A DNA stretch of 64,000 bases from the NCBI RefSeq assembly GCF_004114915.1, contig NZ_CP022219.1:7098501-7162500 (forward strand). Reading direction: 5' to 3'. Position numbers and translations under genes: made by a program. Below, piece by piece: positions 35,714-44,464 of this stretch. Under the pieces are notes generated by a model, which was not told the origin of the DNA, did not search any database, and worked only from the letters and a program-made list of their open reading frames with translations. Source of the DNA: Bradyrhizobium guangxiense. Lineage in GTDB: Bacteria > Pseudomonadota > Alphaproteobacteria > Rhizobiales > Xanthobacteraceae. How positions within the stretch are numbered: the stretch's first letter is position 1; each line of letters opens with the position of its first letter.

Positions 35714-36841
35714 TTACGGCAGCTTCAGGAATTCCACCCAGTTCGGCTTCTTGCCGGTGGGGTAGGATTTCAGCTTGGCCAGCGCGCCGCTGCTCTGGTC
35801 GATCGCATACACCGTCATGCTGTCGGAGAGCTCGCCGACCGCGGCGAGGTAGCGGCCGGAGGGGTCGATGTGGAAGCCGCGCGGCTGCTTCTCGGTTGGC
35901 ACGCTGCCGATCATGGTCAGCTTGCCGCTGGTGGCGTCGACCTTGTAGGCGGCGAGAGTGTTCGTGGTGCGCTCGGAGGCGTAGAGGAAGCGGCCGTCCG
36001 GGGTGATGTGGATGTCGGCGGCCCAAGGTTTGCCGGAAAAACCTTCCGGCAGCGCGGTGGCGCGCTGGATCTCGGTCCAGGCGCCGCTCCGGGCCTCATA
36101 GGCGAATGCGGCGACGTCGCCGTTCAGCTCGTGAACGAGATAGACGAACTTGCCGCTCGGATGAAACACGAAATGCCGCGGCCCCGATTTCTCCGGCACC
36201 TTGTAGGCCGGCGGATCATTCGGTGTCAGGATGCCGGTCGTGGCGTCGAACGCGAAAGCCAACACCTGATCGGAGCCGAGATTGGTCGCAAACGCGAAGC
36301 GGCTGTCGGGCGAGGGCACGAAGGCGTGCGCGTTCAGCCCGGTCGGGATCACCTGCTTTGGCTCGCCGGCGACGCCATTCGCAAGAAGCGGATTCAGCGC
36401 GACCTTGTTGCCGCCATAGGAGGCGCTGAACAGGAATTTGCCGCTGCGGTCGATGGCGATATTGGCCATGCTGTCGGCGAGCGGTCCGTTGCCGATATGG
36501 CTGAGCTGGCCTGTCCCGGGATCGATCGCAAAGCTCACCGCCTGGTACGGCTGCGAGCGGATTCCGGCAATCAGCACGCGATGGTCGGGCGTGATCGCGA
36601 GCGGCGTCGAGGAGCCGGGCTTGTCGACGCCCTTGAAGGCGGCCGTCTGCACCGGCATCATCTCGCCGCTCTCGGTCATCTTGAACACGCTGATGTCGTT
36701 GCTGTCGGCGTTGCCGACATAAGCGAAGGTCTCGGCCATGCCGGCGTGGACTCCAGAGATGACGGTGAGGACAGCGAACAGGGAGGTGGCGATCGCGGCG
36801 CGTGGCGCTTTGGATGTGGTGCGTCGGGTCGGTCTCAACAT
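35714..36841 (-). CDS. Secreted lactonase-family seven-bladed beta-propeller protein
   Basis: 375 residues; AGGAGG six bases before the ATG at 36841 fixes the start. Signal peptide about 1-36. Repeated blade motifs such as ITPDHRVL, IDRSGKFLFSASYGG, PSPDSRFAFATNLG, FHPSGKFVYLVHEL and ITPDGRFLYASERT are the 6-phosphogluconolactonase (YbhE/Pgl-like) pattern, about 350 residues in total. Exported members of this family are mostly uncharacterised and act on lactones or bind ligands; a pentose phosphate role in the cytoplasm is unlikely here. Single gene. Confidence 0.85.
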   Translation of the reverse strand: MLRPTRRTTSKAPRAAIATSLFAVLTVISGVHAGMAETFAYVGNADSNDISVFKMTESGEMMPVQTAAFKGVDKPGSSTPLAITPDHRVLIAGIRSQPYQAVSFAIDPGTGQLSHIGNGPLADSMANIAIDRSGKFLFSASYGGNKVALNPLLANGVAGEPKQVIPTGLNAHAFVPSPDSRFAFATNLGSDQVLAFAFDATTGILTPNDPPAYKVPEKSGPRHFVFHPSGKFVYLVHELNGDVAAFAYEARSGAWTEIQRATALPEGFSGKPWAADIHITPDGRFLYASERTTNTLAAYKVDATSGKLTMIGSVPTEKQPRGFHIDPSGRYLAAVGELSDSMTVYAIDQSSGALAKLKSYPTGKKPNWVEFLKLP

Positions 36842-37131
36842 GCGCTCCTCCTGAAGGCCGCATCGCGGCATTGTCATTTTGCCCATGAGGATAGCGGGCG
36901 GCGCACCGCCGGACCAAATTCGAATTGGGATTGATCGATGCCGAAATTGTATCGGTCGCCGGGCTACCTACCGCACCGCCGTTCCCGCATCTGGTCGGAT
37001 TCGTTCGCGTGCCGAAGGTGCCGGGCGCCCGAAAGTGTGCGCTGCAAACCGCGGCGATCTCATGATCTCGGTCAGGGCTGAAAACGGCCGGCGCAACGCG
37101 AACCAATGTCGCGCCAGCGCATTGAACCCGT
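36842..37131. other. Intergenic stretch, no feature recognised
   Basis: 290 bp upstream of the propeller gene. It probably holds its promoter on the minus strand. Overlapping minus-strand frames exist but none has a ribosome binding site or a protein-like composition. Confidence 0.4.
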
Positions 37132-37308
37132 ATGCCCCGCGAAAACGATCTTGAAGGTAAGCCCGACATGGGTGGCAAGCATGGCAGCCAGGCTGGCCTC
37201 CCCAAGTCGCCGCCGCGTCCGCGCGACGGCGAGCGCGATGAGGACGTCGTGGCAAAGCGCCACACCGGTCAAACCGATCGGGCGGTGGCGCCGACCAAAT
37301 CAAAATAG
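37132..37308 (+). CDS. Small hydrophilic protein, 58 residues
   Basis: A short frame beginning PRENDLEGKPDMGG and ending VAPTKSK. It is rich in charged residues, glycine and proline, lacks hydrophobic stretches, and is probably disordered. Codon third positions are G/C-biased like the neighbouring genes, and the composition is unlike the arginine-rich chance frames of this DNA. No clear Shine-Dalgarno precedes the ATG. It is followed after 35 bp by a second small gene on the same strand. I do not recognise a family; the function is unknown. Confidence 0.5.
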   Translation: MPRENDLEGKPDMGGKHGSQAGLPKSPPRPRDGERDEDVVAKRHTGQTDRAVAPTKSK

Positions 37309-37343
37309 CGCGCAGGGGGCGCGCCGCAAATGGAGGCTGGTAC

Positions 37344-37466
37344 GTGTTTTGGATCTATTGGAACACCGCCTGGTCGCTCATCATCAGCGGCATCATGGTC
37401 GCCACCATCGTCAGCCACCCCGACGCCGATTTCGTCGAAGTGCAGTCTGCCAGACGGTCGATGTGA
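37344..37466 (+). CDS. Small membrane protein, 40 residues
   Basis: GTG start with GGAGG eight bases upstream. The product starts FWIYWNTAWSLIISGIMVA, one hydrophobic helix with aromatic residues at the membrane edge, followed by an acidic and then basic tail (PDADFVEVQSARRS). Such single-span miniproteins often modulate larger membrane complexes. It ends 31 bp before the convergent gene at 37497. No homolog is recalled, but start signal and composition both favour a true gene. Confidence 0.6.
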   Translation: MFWIYWNTAWSLIISGIMVATIVSHPDADFVEVQSARRSM

Positions 37467-37496
37467 GCGACCCGACCTTGCGGAGTTCGTCGCGGC

Positions 37497-37856
37497 TCAG
37501 GTCATGCTGCCAGGCATGAAGCAGCGGATCATGGGGCGGCCATTGACGTAATAGGGCCAGACCATGGTGCGCCCGGCGCGGTTGGGCTCGGTGATGACGG
37601 TGTCGTCGGGCACCTCGATCCAGTTGCCGAGGAGCCGCACCCGGTAATGTCCGTCCCGCGTCTCCCAGTCGACATCGGCCAGCGCCGTACCGTCAGCATC
37701 GGCACAACAGGGGCCGCCGCCCTTGCTGTGCAGGCTTTCGAACCAGCCCTTGAGGGGAGAGTTTGCATAGCGGCCGTCGTCGCGGGCCTGCGCGGTGAGG
37801 CCGATCATGGCCGTCACCGCGACGAGAGGGATCATCCTGAAAGCCACGCTTGCCAT
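37497..37856 (-). CDS. Exported hypothetical protein with CC motif, 119 residues
   Basis: Start at the ATG at 37856, which yields a signal peptide of about 23 residues ending AQA. The mature part is a small beta-rich domain with HSKGGGPCCADADG near residue 45, and conserved-looking tryptophans (DVDWETRDG, GNWIEVPDD, MVWPYYVNG). The C-C pair and a further cysteine near the end may form a disulfide or bind metal. I know such proteins only as uncharacterised rhizobial periplasmic proteins. No operon partner. Confidence 0.7.
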   Translation of the reverse strand: MASVAFRMIPLVAVTAMIGLTAQARDDGRYANSPLKGWFESLHSKGGGPCCADADGTALADVDWETRDGHYRVRLLGNWIEVPDDTVITEPNRAGRTMVWPYYVNGRPMIRCFMPGSMT

Positions 37857-38100
37857 GCTGCCTCGCTCGCTCTCCCGCACACGCGCGACCGCGCAGGCGA
37901 AAAACCGCCTGCGATACGCGTGATGCAATGTTGGCCAATGCCCACCGGCCGGAGTTCCCGGCCGTCTCAGCGAGGCGATAACCGCGAGGTCGAAGGTTTG
38001 ATCCAAAGTTTCAAGACGACACGGCGGAGGGCAGCGGGTGAAGATCAGCGCGGTGGCAGCGTTCCCGGCCGGCAGGGTCCAACTTTCGCTATTGGTGCAG

Positions 38101-38212
38101 CACCACGGCCTGCACGATCGGCGAGGAGGTCTCTGACTGGCCGATGTCGTTGATGCAGCTGCGGTCGATCTTGATCTCGTCGAACGGGAAGCGGTGCAGG
38201 TAGCTCAGCGAC
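38101..38212 (-). pseudogene. Truncated copy of part of an EAL domain
   Basis: 112 bp align without gaps to 39521-39632 of the GGDEF-EAL gene with about seven differences by eye. The encoded piece reads LSYLHRFPFDEIKIDRSCIND, covering the EAL segment around the catalytic lysine. No start, no rest of the domain and no intact frame surround it. It is a gene fragment left by a local duplication or recombination. It occupies part of the 504-bp gap 37857-38360, where I see no other gene. Confidence 0.85.
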
Positions 38213-38360
38213 AGGGGGGCTGCCGGCTGACGGCAATTAAACGGTCCGGGCAACGATTCCTTCAGTCTTCGTCCGGTAAAGGAAATCCCACCTGAAGTCG
38301 TCGTATCATACGACATCCCGCCGGCCGTTCCTGGCCGCCGCCGTGGTCGATCGCGCCGCC

Positions 38361-39338
38361 ATGACCCAGCCCCTCGACTCCGACGCCTCGAAGCACGCCG
38401 ATCGCATCGTCTGGATTGCAGTCGGGGGCACGGCCGCTGTCGTGTTCATCGCGGCGATGCTGGGGCCCTTCCGGATCGAATGGATTTCATTCTGGAAACC
38501 TGCTCTCGTCGCCGTCTTGCTCATGTCGATGAGCTGGTTCTACGCGACCGTCAGGAAGGACGCGGCTCTCGCCAGCGCGTTGATCGGCGCAGCCCAGATC
38601 ATCGCATTTGCGGCGGTGGCGGCTCCTCTGTCCTATGTCGCGGCGAGCGCGGCATTCCCGCTCTGGGACGGGACGTTCGCCGCGCTGGACCGGCGTCTCG
38701 GTTTCGACTGGATGTCCTGGCTCGATGCAATGAACGCCGTGCCGCTTCTACATCGGACACTGGCGCTAGCCTATGCGAGTTTTGCCGTGCAAGCGACGGC
38801 CATCGTCGTCGTATTGGCTGCGGCAGGGCACGCGCCACGATTGCGCGTCTTCATGCTGAGCTTCGTGCTGACGACCCTTGTGACGATCGGCGTGTCGACC
38901 CTGATGCCGGCGCAGGGCGTCTGGGGGCACCTGAATCTATCTTCGATCAATTCTCCGGCTATCGTACCGGTAACGCGGGATCTGCCTCTTCCCGTATTCT
39001 TTGGATTGCGCGACGGAACCGTCCGTCAGCTCGTCGCGGAGGGCGCCGACGGAATTATCAGCTTCCCGAGCCTGCATGCCGCACTCGGATTGCTCTTCCT
39101 GTTGGCGCTGTGGCCGGTCAGATATGTCGGAAGCATCGCTGCCGTGCTCAATGTTGCGATGATCGCGGCGACGCCGGTGGATGGAAGCCACTATTTTTGT
39201 GACGTCATCGCCGGCTTGGCGATCGCGCTCTTGAGCTGGCTCGCCGTGCAACGCGCTCTCGCCCGCCTGACGGGGGAACGAAGGCAGCTCGCCTTGGCTG
39301 GCGAAAATGCCGCAGCATTCGTCCACGTTCCGAAATAA
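38361..39338 (+). CDS. PAP2-family membrane phosphatase
   Basis: 325 residues with about six membrane helices. SFPSLHA and GSHYFCDV are the second and third motifs of PAP2 (phosphatidic acid phosphatase type 2) enzymes, with the two catalytic histidines; the first motif is less clear, which fits the PAP2_3 / inositolphosphotransferase-like branch. It would dephosphorylate a lipid phosphate or transfer a phosphoryl head group at the membrane. The start is uncertain: ATG 38361 or GTG 38343. It is convergent with the GGDEF-EAL gene, whose stop is 9 bp away. Confidence 0.82.
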   Translation: MTQPLDSDASKHADRIVWIAVGGTAAVVFIAAMLGPFRIEWISFWKPALVAVLLMSMSWFYATVRKDAALASALIGAAQIIAFAAVAAPLSYVAASAAFPLWDGTFAALDRRLGFDWMSWLDAMNAVPLLHRTLALAYASFAVQATAIVVVLAAAGHAPRLRVFMLSFVLTTLVTIGVSTLMPAQGVWGHLNLSSINSPAIVPVTRDLPLPVFFGLRDGTVRQLVAEGADGIISFPSLHAALGLLFLLALWPVRYVGSIAAVLNVAMIAATPVDGSHYFCDVIAGLAIALLSWLAVQRALARLTGERRQLALAGENAAAFVHVPK

Positions 39339-39346
39339 CCGCCTTG

Positions 39347-42010
39347 CTAAGCCGCAACCGCCTGCGCCGCCAGCAATTGCTTCAGTTTCGCCGCCGGTAC
39401 CGCCGGGCTGAACAGCCAGCCCTGCATCTGGCTGCAGCCGAGCTGGCGCAGCACCTCGCGCTGGGCTTCGGTCTCGACGCCTTCGGCGGTGGTCGCCATG
39501 TGGCGGGCGGCGGCCATGTGCACCACGGCCTGCACGATCGGCGAGGAATCCTCTGACCGGCCGATGTCGTTGATGAAGCTGCGGTCGATCTTGATCTTGT
39601 CGAACGGGAAGCGGTGCAGATAGCTCAGCGACGAATAGCCGGTGCCGAAATCGTCGAGCGCGATGCGTACGCCGAGCTCGCGCAGCTGCTGCAGGATCGT
39701 CAGAGCTTCCTCGTCGTCGCGGATCAGGACGGTCTCGGTGATCTCGAGCTCGAGCCGTCCGGGCGCCAGCCCCGATTCGGCGAGGGCCGCGGCGACCTTG
39801 AGCGCCAGAGTGCGCGAGCGGAACTGCACCGGCGAGACGTTGACCGCGATGTGGATCTGGCCGGACCAGGAGGCGGCTTCGAGGCAGGCCTGCTTCAGCA
39901 CCCATTCGCCGATCTCGCCGATCAGCCCGGTGTCTTCCGCCACGGGGATGAAGTCCGCAGGCGAGATCATGCCGCGCTCCGGATGGCGCCAGCGCAACAG
40001 CGCCTCGCAGCCGGTGACGACATTGGCCGCGAGATCGACCAGCGGCTGGTAATGCACCTCGAATTCGCCGCGGAGCAGCGCCTGACGCAGATCGAGCTCG
40101 AGCTGGCGGCGCGCCTTCGCCTTGGCGTCGTATTCGGGCGCGAAGACGCGATAGGTGCGGCGCCCTTCCGACTTCGCGGCGTACATGGCCAGATCGGCGC
40201 GCTTGAGCAGGTCGTCGAGATTGTCGCCGTGGTCGGGCGCGATCGCGATGCCGATGCTGGCATCGGTCGGGATGTCCTGGCCCTTGCAATCCACCGGCGC
40301 GCGCAGCGCCTTGAGGATGTCCTCCGCCAGCGCCGTCAGCTCGGCCTGATCGTTGGTGCCGGCCTTGATGATCGCGAATTCGTCGCCGCCCAGCCGCGCG
40401 ACCATGTCGTTGCCGCTGACGCAGGCGCGCAGGCGGTTCGCGACCTGGCGCAGCAGCTCGTCGCCGACCTCGTGTCCGAGCGAATCGTTGACGCCCTTGA
40501 ACTCGTCGACGTCGATATAGAGGATGGCGAACGGCTTTCCCTCGCCGAGCTCGGCGATGCGCCGCTCCAGATGTCCGCGCATCAGCACGCGGTTGGGCAG
40601 GTCGGTTAGCGCGTCGTAATGCGCCATATGCGCGATGCGCTCGTCGGCGCGAATGCGGTCGGTGACGTCGTCGTGGGTCGCGAGCCAGCCGCCGGCGTCG
40701 GCAGGCTGGTTCTTGATCTCGATCAGGCGGCCGTCCGCGGTCTCGACGATGGTGCTCTGGGTGCGGTCGATGTTGCGCAGGATGTCGTCGCAATAGGATT
40801 CGACGTCGCCGTGGAACGAGCCGGTGTCGTGACGATGCTGGATCACGTCGCGGAAACTGGCGCCGGGCTTCACCACATCAGTGGACAAGCCGTACATCTC
40901 GATGTAGCGGCGGTTGCAGACGATCAGCCGCTCGTCCTGATCGAACATCAGGAGCCCCTGCGTCATCGTGTTCATCGCGGTGTCGAGCCGCTGCTTCTCG
41001 AGCGAGAGCCGGTGCGTCACCTGGCGGAAGATCAGGAACAGCGTGAGCACCAGAAGGCTGATGGAAAGCACGGCGATGGTGACGAAGAATTTCGTCTGCG
41101 TGCGCCAGGTCGCGAGCGTCGCATCGAGCGATCTGGTCGCGATCACGACCAGCGGTTCGCCGGTGAGCAGGCGCGAGGCGACGATGCGGTCCTTGCCGTC
41201 GATCGGGCTCACGAGCCGCGTGGAGCCGGTGGTGCGTTGGAAAACCTCCATCTGCTCCGGGGTGCCCTTGCGGAAATTCTGCCCGATCATCGTGTCGACG
41301 CGCGGGACGCGCGCGAGCAACTGGCCGCTCTGGTGGTACATCGCGACCGAGGAATCCTCGCCGAGGCCGGTCGAGGCGAAGAACGATTCGAGCTGCTCGG
41401 GCGTGATCGCGCGCGAGACCAGCCCCAGGAATTCGCCGTGCGGGCCGGAGACGCGCCGCGCGAACACGATTGCCGGTCCGTTGCCGAGCCGGCCGGGCAC
41501 GACCTCCACCTCCTCCTGCGCGGTTGGATCGTCCCTGAGACGCTTGAAATAGAGGCGGTCGGCGATCGAGATGTCGGCGACCGGCCAGCGCCGCGACGAG
41601 TTGATCAGCACGCCCCTGGAATCGAACAGATTGGCGCCGGCAATGTCGGACCAGCCGCTGGCTTTCGCGCGCAGCACCTCGTGCATAGCCAGCGTGCCCA
41701 TCTCGCTGCGGAACACATCGGCGGATTCGGTGCCGCGGCTCTCCAGCTCGGCGATGATGCTCTTCTGCAGCACCGCGAAGTCCTCGAACTCGCGGTCGAA
41801 ATGCCGGGCCAGCAGGCGCACGGAGTTTTCAAGGCTGTCGCGGCCGCTCTCGATCGCATTCTGCCGGAAGCGGTCGACGGTGAGCGCGGTGCCGACGGCC
41901 GTTGCGGCCATCAGCACGAACCCTCCGACGATCAGCCATGTCAGCGGCGCTCCCCGCCAGCGACGGAGCAGCGCGCGCATACGCGCGGTCCATCGGTTCG
42001 ATGTGCCCAT
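39347..42010 (-). CDS. Membrane sensor with PAS, GGDEF and EAL domains (cyclic di-GMP turnover)
   Basis: 887 residues. GGGAGGG lies before the ATG at 42010. Transmembrane helix about 22-45, a periplasmic Cache-like domain (about 46-300), a second helix (about 310-330), PAS (about 345-460), GGDEF (about 470-630) and EAL (about 640-880). GGDEF is intact (RLGGDEFAII), but the RxxD inhibitory site reads SGND. EAL keeps CEALLRW, NVSPVQF, DDFGTGYSS, KIKIDRSF and AEGVET, so it should be an active phosphodiesterase. It may be bifunctional. A 112-bp degraded copy of part of its EAL code lies downstream. Confidence 0.94.
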   Translation of the reverse strand: MGTSNRWTARMRALLRRWRGAPLTWLIVGGFVLMAATAVGTALTVDRFRQNAIESGRDSLENSVRLLARHFDREFEDFAVLQKSIIAELESRGTESADVFRSEMGTLAMHEVLRAKASGWSDIAGANLFDSRGVLINSSRRWPVADISIADRLYFKRLRDDPTAQEEVEVVPGRLGNGPAIVFARRVSGPHGEFLGLVSRAITPEQLESFFASTGLGEDSSVAMYHQSGQLLARVPRVDTMIGQNFRKGTPEQMEVFQRTTGSTRLVSPIDGKDRIVASRLLTGEPLVVIATRSLDATLATWRTQTKFFVTIAVLSISLLVLTLFLIFRQVTHRLSLEKQRLDTAMNTMTQGLLMFDQDERLIVCNRRYIEMYGLSTDVVKPGASFRDVIQHRHDTGSFHGDVESYCDDILRNIDRTQSTIVETADGRLIEIKNQPADAGGWLATHDDVTDRIRADERIAHMAHYDALTDLPNRVLMRGHLERRIAELGEGKPFAILYIDVDEFKGVNDSLGHEVGDELLRQVANRLRACVSGNDMVARLGGDEFAIIKAGTNDQAELTALAEDILKALRAPVDCKGQDIPTDASIGIAIAPDHGDNLDDLLKRADLAMYAAKSEGRRTYRVFAPEYDAKAKARRQLELDLRQALLRGEFEVHYQPLVDLAANVVTGCEALLRWRHPERGMISPADFIPVAEDTGLIGEIGEWVLKQACLEAASWSGQIHIAVNVSPVQFRSRTLALKVAAALAESGLAPGRLELEITETVLIRDDEEALTILQQLRELGVRIALDDFGTGYSSLSYLHRFPFDKIKIDRSFINDIGRSEDSSPIVQAVVHMAAARHMATTAEGVETEAQREVLRQLGCSQMQGWLFSPAVPAAKLKQLLAAQAVAA

Positions 42011-42159
42011 TGCAGCCCTCCCGTGGGATGCAAGATGCAGCAAAACCGACAAGACCGGGTTACCATTGAGGGTTAGGAAAACATGAATCGAAGCTGAATC
42101 AGAGAGTTAATTTCGTCGCGGGGCGCACCAGGGGTCTCGGCAGCGTCACGGTGTCATTC

Positions 42160-42867
42160 TCACCGTCTGATCTCCCATCTCAGCGCTTCCGCGTTTTGCT
42201 TGGCGAACATGACCGGGACATCGAATTTGCCGGTTTTGAGGTCGTAGCGACAGCGCCAGTTGGCCAGGCCCTTCACGGCGACGTTCTTCGGATGCTTGTC
42301 CATTTCGCCCGACAGCGAGATCAGGAGATAGCGGTTGTTGGGCCAGTCAACGCCGAGCCAGCGATAGGCATCCTCGGTGCCTTTCATCAGATTGGCCGAG
42401 ATGTGGTAGTCGAGCTTCATGGACCTGGTGTCGGGCCGGCTGTGGAAATAGTCCCAGGCGAGGTCGCTGAGCGACTTCTTCGTCGCGTTCACGAAGGTGC
42501 CGTTCTCGAAATGATAGAGAAACAGGTCCTGCTCGCCCGAGCCGGTCTTCTGCATCCGCACCAGCCATTGCGAGTCGCTGGTGAAGCGGAAGCCGGCGCC
42601 ATAGCCCTGCTCCGGCTTCAGCTCCGTCATCTGGTCGCCGCGCCGCGCCCAGACCTGCCATTTGACGTCGAATAGATCTTCACTGTCCTTCATGTACTGC
42701 TCGAGCTTGGTGGCACCGTCGGGCGAGGTGAAGGCGAGGTCGGGGTTGTCGGTGAGGACGAAGCCCGGCGGCGGGCCGGAGGCGGCCAGCGCCGAAGACG
42801 CGGCGAGCGTCAGGGCAAGCGCCAGCCCAAATGACAGATTGGGGGCGGGACGGCGAAATGGGGTCAC
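42160..42867 (-). CDS. Exported hypothetical protein, 235 residues
   Basis: A GTG at 42867 preceded by GAGGAAT is the likely start, giving a signal peptide of about 29 residues ending ALA. The mature domain mixes beta and alpha, with many aromatic residues (KWQVWARRGD, LAWDYFHSRP, YRWLGVDWPNNRY) and no cysteine pairs apart from one residue near the end. I do not recognise a family. It is a single gene between the GGDEF-EAL gene and the LysM gene. The start upstream at 42939 is rejected because it would bury the signal peptide. Confidence 0.7.
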   Translation of the reverse strand: MTPFRRPAPNLSFGLALALTLAASSALAASGPPPGFVLTDNPDLAFTSPDGATKLEQYMKDSEDLFDVKWQVWARRGDQMTELKPEQGYGAGFRFTSDSQWLVRMQKTGSGEQDLFLYHFENGTFVNATKKSLSDLAWDYFHSRPDTRSMKLDYHISANLMKGTEDAYRWLGVDWPNNRYLLISLSGEMDKHPKNVAVKGLANWRCRYDLKTGKFDVPVMFAKQNAEALRWEIRR

Positions 42868-43048
42868 GGGAAAATTCCTCAAAAAATGCCGCGATGCGGC
42901 CTCATCCGATTTGACGCCCGTGGGGTGGCGCCGGTTCATCGCGGACCCGCGTGGACGGCGCTATCATCCCATCGACCGTCTTGCTGCCGCAGCCAAATCG
43001 GCGCACCTTGCCGCCCTCGGTTGATTTGCCACCCAAGGTTCTTTTCCG

Positions 43049-44134
43049 ATGATGACCGCATCCAAGGCCTTCATTGTTTTCTGCCTGCTCGCGCTGGCCG
43101 GCACGGTGCTGGTGATCGGCCCGACCGAGCTGCGCCGCCTGCTGCCGGATGGGACCAAGACCATCGTCGCCGCCAAGCCGGACGCCAAGGTCGAGGCCAA
43201 GGTTGAGGCCAAGGCTGAGACCAAGGCCGATCTCAAGCCGGAGCCGAAACCGGAAGAGCCAAAATCAGCGCAGCTCAAGCCGAAACAGCCGAAGCTTGCC
43301 GCCGTTTCGCCGTCAGCACCTGCGGCAGTCCCGGCGCCGGCGCCCGAGCCGAAGCCTGGCGCGGTGGCCGAGACGGAGAAGCAGGCCGCGGCGCTGCCCG
43401 AGCTCGCACTGGTCAAGCCGCCGGCGGCGGCCGACACCGGGCCTCGTATCGATGTCGCCCGCGTCGACGAGCGCGGCGAGTCGGCCGTGATCGCGGGCCA
43501 GGCCGCGCCGGGTGCCAGGGTCGAGCTGCTGCGCGACGGCAAGCCGCTCGATGCGGTGGTCGCCGACGCCGCGGGCCAGTTCGTGATGACTCCGCCGCAG
43601 CTTCCGGCCGGCTCCTATGAATTGACGCTCCGCGCCAAGGCGCCGGACGGCACGGTCACGCAGTCCAGCCGCACCATGCCGGTGACCATCGCCGAGGCGG
43701 CGCCGCCGCCCGCGCGCCCGGCACAGATTGCGAGACAAGAGACCAAGCAGGACACGACGCAGGCCGAGAAGCCGGATGAGAAATCGGATGTCGTCGCTGC
43801 CCTGCCGTCGGCCTCGGCGCGTCTTGCGTCGGCGCCCGACCGGCCCGCGGCGCGGCCAAGATTGGCCGGCGCGCCGAAGCCCAGGGTGTTGGCGCGGGTC
43901 CCGGCGGCGACGACGGTTGCATCGGCCTCGCCGACCGACGCCCTCCACGCCGCGCCGGAGGCAGGCGGCAGCCGGGTCATCACCCGCGGCGACAGCCTGT
44001 GGGCGCTCAGCCGGCTCGCCTATGGCGACGGCGCCCGCTACGCAGTGATCTTCAACGCCAATCGCGACAAGATCCACAACCCCAACCTGATCTATCCCGG
44101 CCAGACTTTTGTGATGCCGCAAAAAGCGGAGTGA
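43049..44134 (+). CDS. LysM-domain protein with Ala/Pro/Lys-rich linker and Ig-like domain
   Basis: 361 residues. N-terminal membrane anchor (about 7-25), a long low-complexity stretch of KAEAK and PEPKP type (about 40-120), an Ig-like bacterial domain (about 130-215; PGARVELLRDGKPL, GSYELTLRAKAPDG), a second linker, and a C-terminal LysM (about 308-358; ITRGDSLWALSRLAYGDG, IYPGQTFVMP). LysM binds peptidoglycan, so the protein spans from inner membrane to cell wall. The layout is common in rhizobia and is not tied to a known enzyme. Single gene. Confidence 0.88.
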   Translation: MMTASKAFIVFCLLALAGTVLVIGPTELRRLLPDGTKTIVAAKPDAKVEAKVEAKAETKADLKPEPKPEEPKSAQLKPKQPKLAAVSPSAPAAVPAPAPEPKPGAVAETEKQAAALPELALVKPPAAADTGPRIDVARVDERGESAVIAGQAAPGARVELLRDGKPLDAVVADAAGQFVMTPPQLPAGSYELTLRAKAPDGTVTQSSRTMPVTIAEAAPPPARPAQIARQETKQDTTQAEKPDEKSDVVAALPSASARLASAPDRPAARPRLAGAPKPRVLARVPAATTVASASPTDALHAAPEAGGSRVITRGDSLWALSRLAYGDGARYAVIFNANRDKIHNPNLIYPGQTFVMPQKAE

Positions 44135-44177
44135 GGCAGGCTCCGTCCGACTGCATGGCTGTCGTACTCTCTGCAGC

Positions 44178-44309
44178 CATCCTTCGAGACGCCCGCCTTC
44201 GGCGGGCCCTCAGGATGAGGACGAAGGGCGCGGCGGCAATTTCAACAGGCGCCAATCTGTCTCAGCCTCATCCTGAGGGACCGCGCAGCGGTCGTCCCGA
44301 AGGACGAGG
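44178..44309. repeat. Intergenic palindromic repeat (CCTCATCCTGAGG-type)
   Basis: CCATCCTTCGAGACGCCCG...CCCTCAGGATGAGG at the left and CCTCATCCTGAGGGACCGCG...CGAAGGACGAGG at the right form an imperfect inverted repeat, with about 45 bp between the arms. It lies between the LysM and LTXXQ genes, which run in the same direction. Confidence 0.8.
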
Positions 44310-44464
44310 CGCGCGTCCTGGCCGCCGCCAAAAGCATGACGTCCGCGGGCTCCGTTAGCCGTCGCCCGCGACGCTTTGCCTGTATCCCTGCGGAACATTT
44401 GGTTCCCTCGCGCGTCATCCCGGTGCGACGCAGTGCGCGCGTGGGCAGCTGGGAGGAGGCCAAA

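Noticed and set aside
36968..37303. 111-codon minus-strand ORF
   Set aside because: Arginine- and alanine-rich with no start signal; the plus-strand 58-residue frame at the same place has better composition.
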